Source of the DNA: Tepidisphaeraceae bacterium
GTDB taxonomy: Bacteria > Planctomycetota > Phycisphaerae > Tepidisphaerales > Tepidisphaeraceae
Length of the DNA: 57,753 nt
Assembly: GCA_035998445.1 (NCBI GenBank)
Contig: DASYHQ010000035.1
Coordinates: forward strand, 1-57,753
Reading direction: 5' to 3'
Positions within the stretch are counted from its first letter, which is position 1, and each line of letters begins with the position of its first letter. The notes under the pieces are model-generated. The model had not been told where the DNA came from. It saw only the letters and a program-made list of their open reading frames with translations, and did no database searches. The translations under genes and the position numbers were made by a program. This document shows, in pieces, positions 15,828-24,565 of this stretch.

Positions 15828-16003
15828 GACTTCTCCTGAGTTGGAAGATGGGTAAGACGGCCAACCGTATCCGGTAGGCTTTTCGTTTCGGCGAAGGGGC
15901 GCACCGGGGGCCGATCCCCCATGGCTGACCCCATGGCTGATTAGATTTCGATGGGGTAGAAACCGATTGTTGCGGGCGGTTGTAAGCAGTCCGCGGGCAG
16001 GGC

Positions 16004-16051
16004 AAAAAAGAACGCCTTCCCTCTGAAAACCAGTGTTTTCCGAGGAAAGGC
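16004..16051 (-). terminator. Intrinsic terminator of tRNA-Asp
   Basis: On the minus strand a stem ACGCCTTTCCTC / GAGGGAAGGCGT (one mismatch), with an inner GAAAAC/GTTTTC helix, begins 7 nt after the tRNA 3' end and is followed by TTCTTTTTT. This is a classic Rho-independent terminator separating the tRNA from the phage-like genes. Confidence 0.88.
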
Positions 16052-16058
16052 GTGCAAG

Positions 16059-16132
16059 CGAGGACGACGGGGCTCGAACCCGCAACATCCGGATCGACAG
16101 TCCGGTGCTCTAACCAATTGAGCTACGTCCCC
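16059..16132 (-). tRNA. tRNA-Asp (GTC)
   Basis: On the minus strand the sequence folds as a cloverleaf: acceptor GGGGACG with CGTCCTC, D-loop AGCTCAATTGGTTAGAGC, anticodon arm CCGGA-CTGTCGA-TCCGG with anticodon GTC, and T-arm GCGGGTTCGAGCCCCGT (T-loop TTCGAGC). Discriminator base G73 is typical of tRNA-Asp. CCA is not encoded. The phage-like element lies on its 3' side, the usual orientation for integration next to tRNA genes. Confidence 0.95.
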
Positions 16133-16287
16133 GTGTTTGGGGTCGGGTAATTTAGGCCTTGGGCGCGTGTTGTCAAGACCCCCGAACGCGCGAAGCGCCG
16201 CTTCCAAGCACCTCCCGCGACGGCTTTGCCGCTTCAGTAGCCATGTCTTCCCGCCCCGCTTTACGTGATGCCCCGTCGCAAACCTCC

Positions 16288-16293
16288 TATACT
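16288..16293 (+). promoter_or_regulatory. Probable -10 box (TATACT) of the rnhB-like gene, leaderless start
   Basis: TATACT ends 7 nt before the ATG and no Shine-Dalgarno sequence is present. Transcription would begin at or next to the start codon. The same arrangement recurs at ribBA, the AraC gene, rsmH, the 624-aa gene, thiS and thiG. Confidence 0.55.
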
Positions 16294-16300
16294 CAGCACC

Positions 16301-17269
16301 ATGATTCTGGCTGGCATCGACGAAGCAGGCTATGGCCCGGTTTTGGGTCCCTTGGTCGTGGGCTGCGCCGCGTTTGAGGTGAACGACGCCGACCCCGCGG
16401 GCGACCTCCCGTGCCTCTGGAAGCGGCTGCGCAAGCTCGTCAGCAAGACCCGCTGTCGGCATGGGAAGCGGATCCACGTTAACGACAGCAAACTGGTCTA
16501 TTCCCCCTCCACGGGCTTGCGGGAACTGGAGCGCAGTCTGCTTTCCATCGCCACGGTGTGGGCGGGTTGGTCGGGCGACTTGGACACGTTCGTCGCCCGC
16601 GTCGCCGGTCACGCGACGGTGGACCTGGCGGGCTACCCGTGGTACGCCGCCGCCGAGCCGGCGTTTCCGCTGAACCTGGACGCGATGTCGGTGCAGTTGT
16701 TTGCCAATGGTCTGAAGGCCGAAATGGAGCGTGCCGGCGCTCGGCCGGTGCATCTGGCGGCCCGGGTGGTGTGCGAGGGGCAGTACAACCGCATGGTCGA
16801 GGCCACGCGCAACAAGAGCAGCGTGCTCTTCTCGACGGCCGCCATTCACCTCGACACCCTCATTCGCACGTACGCCGACCAAGGGCTGGTCATCTTCTGC
16901 GATCGCCAGGGCGGGCGCGAGCATTACGGGTCGCTCTTACGGCTGATGTTCGAGGACTGGTCGCTGGAAATCGAGCGCGAGCGGGACGGCCACAGCGCCT
17001 ACTGCCTGCTGCGCGGCGAACGGGCGGTGCGCATCATCTTCTGCGAGAAGGCCGAGGCCCAGTGCATGCCGGTCGCGATCGCGTCGATGCTGAGCAAGTA
17101 CCTCCGCGAGGCCCTGATGGGCCGGTTCAACGCCTACTGGCGCACCCATTTGCCCGACGTGCAACCGACGGCGGGCTACTACGGGGATGGCAACCGATTT
17201 TTGGCCGATATCGATCTGAAACGACGTGAATTAGGCTTCAGCGATGCCATGCTCGTCCGCTCGCGGTGA
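16301..17269 (+). CDS. rnhB: Ribonuclease HII-like protein, 322 aa
   Basis: The N-terminus (GIDEAGYGPVLGPLVVG, residues 5-21) is the signature of RNase HII/HIII, with the catalytic Asp-Glu pair at 7-8. VNDSKLVY near 68 matches the second motif, FCDRQGG near 197 supplies an acidic residue, and AIASMLSKYLRE near 262 matches the C-terminal motif. At 322 residues it is much longer than typical RNase HII (about 200-220), with extra sequence around 90-190. It removes ribonucleotides from DNA; the long form may be specific to this lineage. I chose ATG 16301 because a TATACT box sits 7 nt upstream. Confidence 0.8.
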   Translation: MILAGIDEAGYGPVLGPLVVGCAAFEVNDADPAGDLPCLWKRLRKLVSKTRCRHGKRIHVNDSKLVYSPSTGLRELERSLLSIATVWAGWSGDLDTFVARVAGHATVDLAGYPWYAAAEPAFPLNLDAMSVQLFANGLKAEMERAGARPVHLAARVVCEGQYNRMVEATRNKSSVLFSTAAIHLDTLIRTYADQGLVIFCDRQGGREHYGSLLRLMFEDWSLEIERERDGHSAYCLLRGERAVRIIFCEKAEAQCMPVAIASMLSKYLREALMGRFNAYWRTHLPDVQPTAGYYGDGNRFLADIDLKRRELGFSDAMLVRSR

Positions 17270-17369
17270 AATTCTGACTGATCGGATTAGCTCCTTTCGT
17301 CTCCCCTCATCGGCCCGCGATTTGCACGAACTGTGCAGCGGTACCACTCACGATGAAAAGGAGGCCAAG

Positions 17370-17693
17370 ATGCCGGACGAACGAACCCAACGCAGCGCCG
17401 ACCACCTCGATCCCCTGCCTGACGAACGCCCCTCAAGCGACGTCGGCCTTGGCGCCGGCCTGACTGCCGCCGTCGGGGGTGGCTCACCGTTGCAGGAGGA
17501 TGCCTCGTCGATCGGCGACACGGATCGCGGTGGGACGAGTGCCATGCCGGTCGAATCGGACGCGCGCGCCGATAAGTCGGCACCCGACGCGCCCAACAAA
17601 ACCACCCATCCCGGTGGCGACCTCCAAGGCGCCGCCGACGCGATCACCAACGCCAACCGGGCCATCGCACCAGATAGCGATTCACCAAATTAG
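17370..17693 (+). CDS. Hypothetical disordered acidic protein, 107 aa
   Basis: ATG 17370 has AAGGAGG 6 nt upstream, a strong ribosome site. The protein is rich in Asp, Pro, Ser, Gly and Ala, lacks large hydrophobic residues and is probably fully disordered. There is no signal peptide. It resembles small stress- or desiccation-type hydrophilic proteins only in composition; no function can be assigned. Confidence 0.6.
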   Translation: MPDERTQRSADHLDPLPDERPSSDVGLGAGLTAAVGGGSPLQEDASSIGDTDRGGTSAMPVESDARADKSAPDAPNKTTHPGGDLQGAADAITNANRAIAPDSDSPN

Positions 17694-17731
17694 GGCATGC
17701 GCATCTGGAGCGTAGCCTGCAGCACCACTCG

Positions 17732-17812
17732 GCATCCTGAGGTACGTCGAAGGATCTCTTCCGTCCCAACGCGCAACACGAAGGGATCGTTGGGCATACC
17801 TCAGGATGACGA
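17732..17812. repeat. Inverted repeat element, family A copy 1
   Basis: GCATCCTGAGGTACGTCGAAGG on the left is mirrored by CATACCTCAGGATGAC on the right. A second copy lies at 42288-42372 and a fragment at about 57639. It fills the spacer between the disordered protein and the PEP-CTERM gene together with family B. Confidence 0.6.
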
Positions 17813-17898
17813 TAGATCACGCTAGGCGCATCACGCTCACTTCGGTCGCAGCTCAACGCTAGAGCATTCTCACTTCATTCATTGCGGACGCAGTACAC

Positions 17899-18006
17899 GT
17901 TGTCATCCCGATGGAAGCCTTGGCGACCTGAGGGATCTCGATTGACTGATGGTGCGGGCCGTGGGAGATGGGGCAGGTCGCTACCGCTGGGTTCGGGATG
18001 ACAACA
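17899..18006. repeat. Inverted repeat element, family B copy 1
   Basis: The ends are TTGTCATCCCGAT and its complement ATCGGGATGACAA-like sequence, with GCGACCTGAGGGATCTCG inside. Other copies are at 29847-29955 and 36500-36606, and a half copy near 57574. Confidence 0.65.
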
Positions 18007-18062
18007 TGCCTTGACCCGCTACAAATGAAATGTAAGTGCGCCAACTGATCCACAAACGAATA

Positions 18063-18086
18063 ACGGACAGCCTATTGGCTGTCCGT
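18063..18086 (-). terminator. Hairpin terminator after the PEP-CTERM gene
   Basis: A perfect 10-bp stem (ACGGACAGCC / GGCTGTCCGT) with a TATT loop lies 35 bp after the stop codon. The T-run is weak (TTATTCGTTT on the minus strand). Confidence 0.6.
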
Positions 18087-18120
18087 CATCGCAAATCAAG
18101 TTGAACAATCGATCCCGCGC

Positions 18121-19023
18121 CTAAGCCCCACGCCGGCGGGCGAGCAGGCCGATCGCGCCCAGGCCGACGAGCGCCAGGCTTGCGGGTTCCGGGATGGCGA
18201 CGGGTTCGACCGCGATGTCGGAGACGAGCGTGCCGCCGTTGATCTGGCCCACCAGCACCGCGGTGCCCGTGATGAGGTCGACCGTGTAGAAGTTGGAGAC
18301 GCTGCCGCCTGAGGGCGTCAGTGAGGCATAGGCGATGTTGTCGCCTTCGGGCGTGGTGAAGATGTCGAAGCCGACGAGGTCACTGGTGTTCACGGTGAGC
18401 AGCGGCCCTACGGTCTCCAGCACACCATCGTTGTTGGCCTGCTTGACGAGAACGTCGATGCCGGCGTCGATGCCGTACAGTTGCGACGTGGCGGGCACGT
18501 TGCCCAGGTTGTTGTTGCTGTAAGCCGACCCCACCACGTTCGGGTTGACGCCGAAGTTCGGATCCCCAGCCCCATAGGCCAGTGGAGTCGCCGTTGCTTG
18601 CAACGCGCCGGTATCGGGATTGAGGACGTAGTTGCGATCGGTATTGCTGACAAGGCGAATGCGGTCGATGGTGGGGTTGAAATCGAACCCAAAGGCCGTG
18701 CCATTGATCGCGCCGACGCCACCACCGACGGCGGTGAGTACGGCGGTGGTTTTGTCCAGCGTGTACAGTTGACCGAAGCTGCCGATCGCGTAGAGCTGAC
18801 CGTTCGCCGGGCGGAAATCGATGCCGCGGATCGATTCGTTGTTGGCGGAGAACCCGCTGATCGACAGGCCGCTTAGCAGCGTGCCGGGCGCGGCGGAATC
18901 GAAGCTGAACAGCGCGTTGTCCTGCGTCACCCCATAGACCATCGCCGCCTGTGCGGCCGGTACAGACAGAACGCAACCCGCCAACGCGATCCCGCAGCCC
19001 ATCCAATTGTTCGCTTGAGGCAT
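18121..19023 (-). CDS. Secreted PEP-CTERM protein with DUF4394-like beta-propeller repeats, 300 aa
   Basis: Residues 1-27 are a signal peptide (IALAGCVLSVPAAQA). The body has DUF4394-type repeats: VYGVTQDNALFSFD, ESIRGIDFRPANGQLYAIG, GFDFNPTIDRIRLVSNTDRNYVLNPDTG. The C-terminus is a PEP-CTERM sorting tag: IPEPASLALVGLGAIGLLARRRGA, with the PEP motif, a hydrophobic helix and a basic end. The protein is exported and presumably processed by an exosortase and attached or released at the cell surface. I chose ATG 19023 because AAGG lies 9 nt upstream; ATG 19032 is possible. Confidence 0.88.
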   Translation of the reverse strand: MPQANNWMGCGIALAGCVLSVPAAQAAMVYGVTQDNALFSFDSAAPGTLLSGLSISGFSANNESIRGIDFRPANGQLYAIGSFGQLYTLDKTTAVLTAVGGGVGAINGTAFGFDFNPTIDRIRLVSNTDRNYVLNPDTGALQATATPLAYGAGDPNFGVNPNVVGSAYSNNNLGNVPATSQLYGIDAGIDVLVKQANNDGVLETVGPLLTVNTSDLVGFDIFTTPEGDNIAYASLTPSGGSVSNFYTVDLITGTAVLVGQINGGTLVSDIAVEPVAIPEPASLALVGLGAIGLLARRRGA

Positions 19024-19313
19024 TTTCCCCATCCTTCTTGCGGACCAACCCGACTCCGATCGGTGTGGCCCTTGGTTATCCGTCACCCACAAAGAGATGC
19101 AATCGTGGCCAAGTCGCGCCACGACGAATAAATAGTACCACCGCCACCGCCGAACGCAACTGGAAACATTTTCTTAACGTGAGGTCCCTCACATCATCTG
19201 CGGCTCCGCCCCGGTAAGGCCCCCCCGATCCGTAGCGGCCAACAAATGAAGCGCCTCATTTCAGTCCACCTGCATAGGCTCTAGCGCCCCTGCCACGGCC
19301 AGTTCGCAAAATG

Positions 19314-19352
19314 AAAAGTGCCACGAGCGACCGAGTCGCCCGTGGCACTTTT
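19314..19352. terminator. Bidirectional intrinsic terminator
   Basis: AAAAGTGCCACGAGCGAC and GTCGCCCGTGGCACTTTT form an 18-bp stem (one mismatch) with a 3-nt loop and A/T runs on both sides. It ends transcription of the S41 peptidase gene, whose stop lies 53 bp upstream on the minus strand. Confidence 0.92.
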
Positions 19353-19404
19353 GATTGTCTAACAAGCCAGCAACGGTCTGGAGGACCGGATTTTGGTCGC
19401 GCTC

Positions 19405-21738
19405 TTACAACTGCGCGCCGTTCAACTGAAGACGCAGCAGCAACAGCGCCGCCGACAGTTGCGGGTCGCTGCTCAGCAGGTCGCGTTTGACCTTCTTCGG
19501 CTCGCCCGTGGCGTCGGCGGTCACCTCTTCCACAACCTCCTGCATGACCTCGGCCTTATCGTTCAGCTTTTCCTGCTGGGGCTCGGCTGGGGCGCTGTTG
19601 ATCTCGCGCAGCACGTCCAGGTCTTGCCGGGCCTCGTTGGCGGCCCGCATCTGCTCGGGGGTCATCTCGACCTTCACGTCGGGCTCGACGCCCCAGTCGA
19701 CGCTGTTCTCCTCGCGATGCAGGCAGCGGCCGCTGGGCAGGTAATAGTGGCTCGTCGTCAGCTTCAGCAGCGCGTTGCGCCCTTCCAGGGGGAAGAGCAT
19801 CTGCACGCTGCCCTTACCGAACGTGCGGTCGCCCACCACCATCGACCGGCCAAGGTCCTTCAGCGCGCCCGAGACGATTTCCGACGCGCTGGCGCTGTAC
19901 TGGTTCACCAGCACGACCAGCGGCACCTTCGTCTCATCGTCGCGTTCGACGCGGGCCTTGATGGCGCTGGGCGGGTTGGGCGTCTCACGGTCGGCGCGGG
20001 TGCTGACGATCACGCCGTCCTTCAGGAATCGGTCGCTCACGCGCGTCGCCTCGGTCAGCAGGCCACCGGGGTTGTTGCGCAAATCGAGGATGATGCCCTT
20101 CACGCCCTCGCTCGCCAGCGCGTCGACGGCGGCGTCCATGTCCTCGCTGGTGGTCTTGCTGAAGTTGGTCAGGCGGATGTAGGCGATCTTCTGCTCGGGA
20201 TCGACGAAGTAATTCCACCCGCCACCCGGCAGGTGCTGCCAGCCCTTTACGCTGGCGACCTTGATCGTGTCTCGCTTCAGCGTGTAGTCCTGCACCACGC
20301 CTGAATCGTTGCGAATGGTCAGCGTCACCTTCGTGCCGCCGGGCCCGGTGATGCTCTTGACGGCCTGGTTCACGCTGATGTTCTTGGCGCTCTTGCCGTC
20401 GATGTGCGTGATGATCGACCCCGCCTCGACGCCCGCCTTGAACGCGGGGCTGTCCTCGATCGGCGTGACGACTTTGATGTTGCCTTCCTCGTCGTTCTGG
20501 ATCTGAATGCCGACGCCCTGGAACTCGCCTTGCGTGGTCTTGGTGAACTCGGGCACGTCCACCGGCCAGATGACGCCGCTGAACGGGTCCAGCTCGGCGA
20601 ACGCGCCGTCGGCGAACTCGCTCACGAGCACTTCTTCGGGCAGGCCGACCGTGTCGCGGCCGGCGTTCACCAGGGTCGAGATCGTCTGCCGAAGCGCCAG
20701 CTGTTGCTGGTCGGCCGGGGCGGCGTTCACCTGGCGCTCGCTCTCGTCGAGCGCCATGATGAAGGCGTTGCGCTTCTGCTCGTCGGCCAGGCCAGGGAAG
20801 GTCTGGTCGAGGCCCTTGGTGGTCGCGACGGCCCGCAGGCCGTTGATGCCACCCAAGGCCAGGTTGCGGAACTGCACGTCGCGGTAGTAGTTGCTCTGCG
20901 CCTCGTCGAGCGCATCGCTCAGCATCATCTTGTTGACGCCCTTGACGGTCTCGCGCCAGTCGATGCGGAACGAATCGTTCAACTGCTCGGCGGGCTTCGT
21001 CGTCGGGTCGTTCTTGGCGGCCTCGGGGCGCAGCACGCGGTCGGCGGCCTCGCGGTCCTTGCTCTCGCGCTCCTGCAGCACCTTCAACTGGTCGGGCGTG
21101 TAGACCGCCAGCAGGCGCACCCGGCGGGTCATCAGCTTCAGGCGGCTCTTCCATTCCGGGCTGGCCGGCTCCACCGAGCTCAGGTCCGAATAAAGGCGCA
21201 GGGCCTTGATCCACTGCTCGTTCTGCTCGCTTTCCTCGGCGCGCGTCACCGTGCGCTTCACGAGGTCGTCAACCCACTTCTCCTTGCGGAACGTCGCCTT
21301 GTCGGTCGCCAGCGAGTGCGCGCGGGCGGCGGCGTCGATCGCGTAGTCGGCCTGGCCGGCATCCAGCAGCTTGTGCACGTCCTCGACGGCCTTCTCGTAC
21401 TGCTTCTGGCGCTCGGCGGCGAACTCCTGTCGCTGCGATTCAAACTGACCGGCCCACGTTGCCATCTGCACCAGCTGCGGGTCGTTGCTGATCTTGGCGG
21501 CGGTGGCGAGCAGCTCGTTGGTCTTCTCGAAGTGACCGCTGCGCGCGGCGGTGAAGGCCTGCTGCTTCAGCTCGTCGACCGACGCGGCCGGCTTGGGCGT
21601 CACCTCTTGCAGCGCGACCTGCTGTCCCTGCTCACCAGCGTTCGCAACCTCGGCGCGGGCCCACTGGGGCAACACCGGCGTCGCCGTCGCGACCGCCATC
21701 GACACCGCCAACGCGAAACGGGTAAACCGGAATGTCAT
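19405..21738 (-). CDS. S41-family C-terminal processing peptidase with PDZ domain, 777 aa
   Basis: A signal peptide (residues 1-29, ending WARA) is followed by about 330 residues of helical, TPR-like sequence. A PDZ domain (GVGIQIQ through SIITHIDG) comes next, then the S41 core with LRNNPGGLL, the nucleophile S617 in NQYSASASE and the general base K642 in FGKGSVQ. The spacing of 25 between them matches the Ser-Lys dyad of Prc/CtpA enzymes. The long N-terminal helical region is unusual. It would act in the periplasm, cleaving protein C-termini. GAGGAAG precedes ATG 21738; the frame extends upstream without a better start. Confidence 0.92.
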   Translation of the reverse strand: MTFRFTRFALAVSMAVATATPVLPQWARAEVANAGEQGQQVALQEVTPKPAASVDELKQQAFTAARSGHFEKTNELLATAAKISNDPQLVQMATWAGQFESQRQEFAAERQKQYEKAVEDVHKLLDAGQADYAIDAAARAHSLATDKATFRKEKWVDDLVKRTVTRAEESEQNEQWIKALRLYSDLSSVEPASPEWKSRLKLMTRRVRLLAVYTPDQLKVLQERESKDREAADRVLRPEAAKNDPTTKPAEQLNDSFRIDWRETVKGVNKMMLSDALDEAQSNYYRDVQFRNLALGGINGLRAVATTKGLDQTFPGLADEQKRNAFIMALDESERQVNAAPADQQQLALRQTISTLVNAGRDTVGLPEEVLVSEFADGAFAELDPFSGVIWPVDVPEFTKTTQGEFQGVGIQIQNDEEGNIKVVTPIEDSPAFKAGVEAGSIITHIDGKSAKNISVNQAVKSITGPGGTKVTLTIRNDSGVVQDYTLKRDTIKVASVKGWQHLPGGGWNYFVDPEQKIAYIRLTNFSKTTSEDMDAAVDALASEGVKGIILDLRNNPGGLLTEATRVSDRFLKDGVIVSTRADRETPNPPSAIKARVERDDETKVPLVVLVNQYSASASEIVSGALKDLGRSMVVGDRTFGKGSVQMLFPLEGRNALLKLTTSHYYLPSGRCLHREENSVDWGVEPDVKVEMTPEQMRAANEARQDLDVLREINSAPAEPQQEKLNDKAEVMQEVVEEVTADATGEPKKVKRDLLSSDPQLSAALLLLRLQLNGAQL

Positions 21739-21986
21739 GGAGCTCTTCCTCTTGATGCGTAATGCTGCGGGATAGGTGGCTGTACGAATGGCCAGCGCGG
21801 TGGCGGGTAGTACAACGCCCGCCCAAATTGCCACCACAGACCATACCCCTGTCATACGTTCAGATCAAACGCTATCGGCCGCCAAGGAGTGGATCGGCAC
21901 GATTTTTTTTTCGCTGACCGCACCGCGCGGTGGCACGGGGGTTGCAAATCGTCAGGCAAACGAGTTCCGAAAACGTTGACGCCCGC

Positions 21987-22391
21987 TTACGAGCCCGATT
22001 CCACGTTCCAATCGACCGGTGACGCCAGCAACCCGCACTCGGGGCACCGCGTGCCGGTGACGATCCAGACGTCGCGGCCGGTGGCGTCGACCTGGTGACC
22101 GGCCGTCACCTCGTGCAAATCGGACCCGCACGAGCAGATCATCCGCCGGCTACCGCGGGAGCGCCAGCGCCGCTCGCAGCCGGCGACGAAGTGCAGCACG
22201 TCGGCGGGGTCGTCCTTGCGACTGACCGCCAACGCGCCCGCTTCGACATTAACCCATACGATGAGCCGCGGTTGGCCGTTCACGTCGACCGGGTCAAACC
22301 GGGCAAAATCGAATGGCCAACTGTACCGCAGGAACTCGGCAATGTCGGCCGCTGCGTCACCGTAGAGAAGTTCACCGCGCTCATGTAGCAT
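21987..22391 (-). CDS. Hypothetical zinc-ribbon protein, 134 aa
   Basis: The first 60 residues are mixed alpha/beta. CSCGSDLHEVTAG (residues about 86-98) and RCPECGLL (about 115-122) give a C-x-C plus C-x2-C set suited to one zinc ion. No family was recognised. TATGAT lies 11 nt upstream of the ATG and no Shine-Dalgarno sequence is present. It is transcribed divergently from argS. Confidence 0.6.
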   Translation of the reverse strand: MLHERGELLYGDAAADIAEFLRYSWPFDFARFDPVDVNGQPRLIVWVNVEAGALAVSRKDDPADVLHFVAGCERRWRSRGSRRMICSCGSDLHEVTAGHQVDATGRDVWIVTGTRCPECGLLASPVDWNVESGS

Positions 22392-22470
22392 GATCGAGCC
22401 GGATCATAGTTGCGGTCCGGGCCGTCGGATACGTCCGATTGTCGATTTTGAAGTTTGCCGGAAGCACCGT

Positions 22471-22592
22471 CCGGTCCCTCTCCCGGTACCCCGGGAGAGG
22501 CTAGGTGAGGGTGATTTCGAACTGCTGGCGACTCGGCAGATCAAAATCACCCTCATCGAACCTCTCCCATGCGTACATGGGAGAGGGACCGG
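22471..22592. repeat. Inverted repeat element, family D copy 1
   Basis: The ends read CCGGTCCCTCTCCCGGTACC and GGGAGAGGGACCGG; the inner arms are AGGTGAGGGTGATTT and AAATCACCCTCA. The outer arm tips are themselves small palindromes. Other copies: 26674-26793, 28531-28655, 40957-41184 (interrupted), 48412-48539, and a half at 42618-42655. It lies immediately before argS. Confidence 0.8.
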
Positions 22593-22630
22593 AAGCGTCC
22601 TCACTTTTCAATCTTTACTAAAGATCCCCC

Positions 22631-24385
22631 GTGCCGACCATCACCGCCCAACTCGACGCCGCCTTCCGCACCGCCATCCAAGCCGCCTTTGGCATGGATG
22701 CCGATCCCCTGATCGGTCCCAGCCAGAACGACAAGTTCGGCGACTACCAATCGAACGCGGCCATGGGGCTGGCCAAGCAGGTCAGTGAGAAGACCGGCCA
22801 GAAGACCAACCCGCGCCAGGTGGCCGAGCAGATCGTCGAGATGCTGGATCTGGCCGACATCGCCACCGAGAAGCCGACGATCGCCGGCCCGGGGTTCATT
22901 AACGTGAAGCTGAGCCCGACGTGGCTCGCCGGCGTCGCCACAGCGCAAGCGACCGACGAGCGGCTCGGCATTCCGCTTGCGGCGGCGCAGTCCAAGGTCG
23001 TTGTCGACTATTCCGGACCGAACATCGCCAAGGAAATGCTGGTTCACCACTTGCGCAGCACGGTGATCGGCGACGCGTTCGTGCGCGTGCTGAGCGCGAC
23101 GGGCAACGACGTCATCCGCCAAAACCACATCGGTGACTGGGGCCTGCAGATGGGCATGGTCACCTTCGCGTTGGAGCAAAGCGGCGCCGCGGCCGAGTCG
23201 TTCACGCTGGCGGACCTGGCGCAGTTGTACAAGAAGATCAGCAAGGACAGCGACGAGCCCACCGTCCGCCGGCAGATGGCCGAGCGGACGAGCGTCCTGC
23301 AGAACACCCCGAAGGACCAGTTGCACGCTTGGCGGCGGGTGCGCGAGCTGACGCTGACGGCCGCCCAACAGGTGTACGGCCGGCTCGGTGTCCTGCTGAC
23401 GCCCGACGACGTGCGCGGGGAAAGCGACTACAGCGACGACTACGCGCCGATGGTCGAAAGCCTGATCGCTGAGGGCCAGGCGCGGGAGTCGGACGGCGCG
23501 ATCGGCATCTTTCCGCCGGGCTTCGTAAACCGGGACGGCGAGCCGCGGCCGTTCATCGTCCGAAGTCGCGATGGGTCTTTTCAATATCCAACCTACGACT
23601 TGGCCGCACTGCGGTATCGCGTCACGGCGCTGCGGGCCACGCGCGTCATCTACACGCACGACACGCGCCAGGCCGAGCACTTCGCGATGCTGTTCGCCGT
23701 CGCCAAGGCGCTGGGCTGGGACAACGTGGACGGCCAGCAAGCACGATTCGAGTACGCCCCCTTCGGCGCCGTGCTCGGCGAGGACGGCAAACCCTTCAAG
23801 ACCCGCAAGGGCGAGTCCGTGAAGCTCGAAGACCTGCTGGACGAGGCCGAGGAACGGGCGATGGCGATCGTCGAGCAGAAGAACCCCTCGCTGCCCGACG
23901 AACAGAAAAAAGCGATCGCCAAGGCCATCGGCATCGGGGCCGTGAAGTACAGCGATCTGTCGAAGGACCGCGTCAGCGACTACGTCTTCTCGTGGGACAA
24001 AATGCTGGCAATGGAGGGCAACACCGCCCCCTACTTGCAGTACGTCTACGCCCGCATCCGGTCGATCTTCCGCAAGGCCGGCGTAACCGCGGCGATTGAC
24101 CCATCAACCATCCGGCTCGATAGCCCCTACGAGCAGGCGCTCGCCAAGCATCTCGCGCGCTTCGGCGAGACGGTGGAGGCCGTGGCGCGTGAATTGAAGC
24201 CGCACATGCTCTGCACCTACCTGTACGACCTCGCGTCGCGGTTCAGCAGCTTCTACGAGAACTGCCCCGTGCTGCAGAGCGACGACGCGACCAAGATGAG
24301 CCGGCTGGCGATCTGCGACCTTACCGCAAAGGTGATGGCGCGCGGGTTGGACCTGCTGGGCATCGAGCATCCGGAACAGATGTAG
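22631..24385 (+). CDS. argS: Arginyl-tRNA synthetase, 584 aa
   Basis: It has the class I ArgRS layout: an N-terminal Add-1-type domain (about 1-110, with GPGFINVKL), the Rossmann core starting at VVVDYSGPNIAKEM (about 122), and the helical C-terminal anticodon-binding domain (about 455-584, ending LCTYLYDLASRFSSFYENCPVL). Length 584 is normal. The HIGH motif is odd: where the family has H-V-G-H this protein reads L-V-H-H (KEMLVHHLRST), lacking the first His. Like most ArgRS it has no canonical KMSKS. The start is GTG 22631; there is no ribosome site, and an AT-rich TTTACTAAAGAT lies just upstream. Confidence 0.95.
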   Translation: MPTITAQLDAAFRTAIQAAFGMDADPLIGPSQNDKFGDYQSNAAMGLAKQVSEKTGQKTNPRQVAEQIVEMLDLADIATEKPTIAGPGFINVKLSPTWLAGVATAQATDERLGIPLAAAQSKVVVDYSGPNIAKEMLVHHLRSTVIGDAFVRVLSATGNDVIRQNHIGDWGLQMGMVTFALEQSGAAAESFTLADLAQLYKKISKDSDEPTVRRQMAERTSVLQNTPKDQLHAWRRVRELTLTAAQQVYGRLGVLLTPDDVRGESDYSDDYAPMVESLIAEGQARESDGAIGIFPPGFVNRDGEPRPFIVRSRDGSFQYPTYDLAALRYRVTALRATRVIYTHDTRQAEHFAMLFAVAKALGWDNVDGQQARFEYAPFGAVLGEDGKPFKTRKGESVKLEDLLDEAEERAMAIVEQKNPSLPDEQKKAIAKAIGIGAVKYSDLSKDRVSDYVFSWDKMLAMEGNTAPYLQYVYARIRSIFRKAGVTAAIDPSTIRLDSPYEQALAKHLARFGETVEAVARELKPHMLCTYLYDLASRFSSFYENCPVLQSDDATKMSRLAICDLTAKVMARGLDLLGIEHPEQM

Positions 24386-24407
24386 CGGGAATCGCGTCCG
24401 CTCCACC

Positions 24408-24538
24408 CGTGGCATGGGCGTCTCGCCCATGCACGCCAGCAGGGCCGGCGATGCTTTTTGCACCAAGACTTTATCGCTTGAAATGAACGCCACTCTCCGT
24501 CCTGCTCACGAGCACGGGTGAGACGCCCCTGCCACGGG
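24408..24538. repeat. Paired palindromic element, family C copy 1 (diverged)
   Basis: CCGTGGCATGGGCGTCTCGCCCATGC on the left and GGGTGAGACGCCCCTGCCACGG on the right point at each other over a unique 85-bp core. Each end is itself a hairpin (GCATGGGCG/CGCCCATGC). It lies 20 bp after argS and may serve as its transcription end. Confidence 0.75.
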
Positions 24539-24565
24539 AGGGAGAGCACAGAGCCACACGGTCCG

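Noticed and set aside
15900-16058. Attachment site at the tRNA-Asp 3' end
   Set aside because: It is expected for an element here, but no second copy of the tRNA end is present in the window, so no att site can be defined.
15828-16088. N-terminal extension of the 128-aa gene
   Set aside because: The frame stays open into the tRNA terminator region, but AGGAG and ATG 15827 mark the start, and the extension would overlap tRNA-Asp.
20404-21762. 452-aa open frame on the plus strand
   Set aside because: It is the antisense shadow of the S41 peptidase gene, whose signal peptide, PDZ and catalytic motifs prove the other strand.
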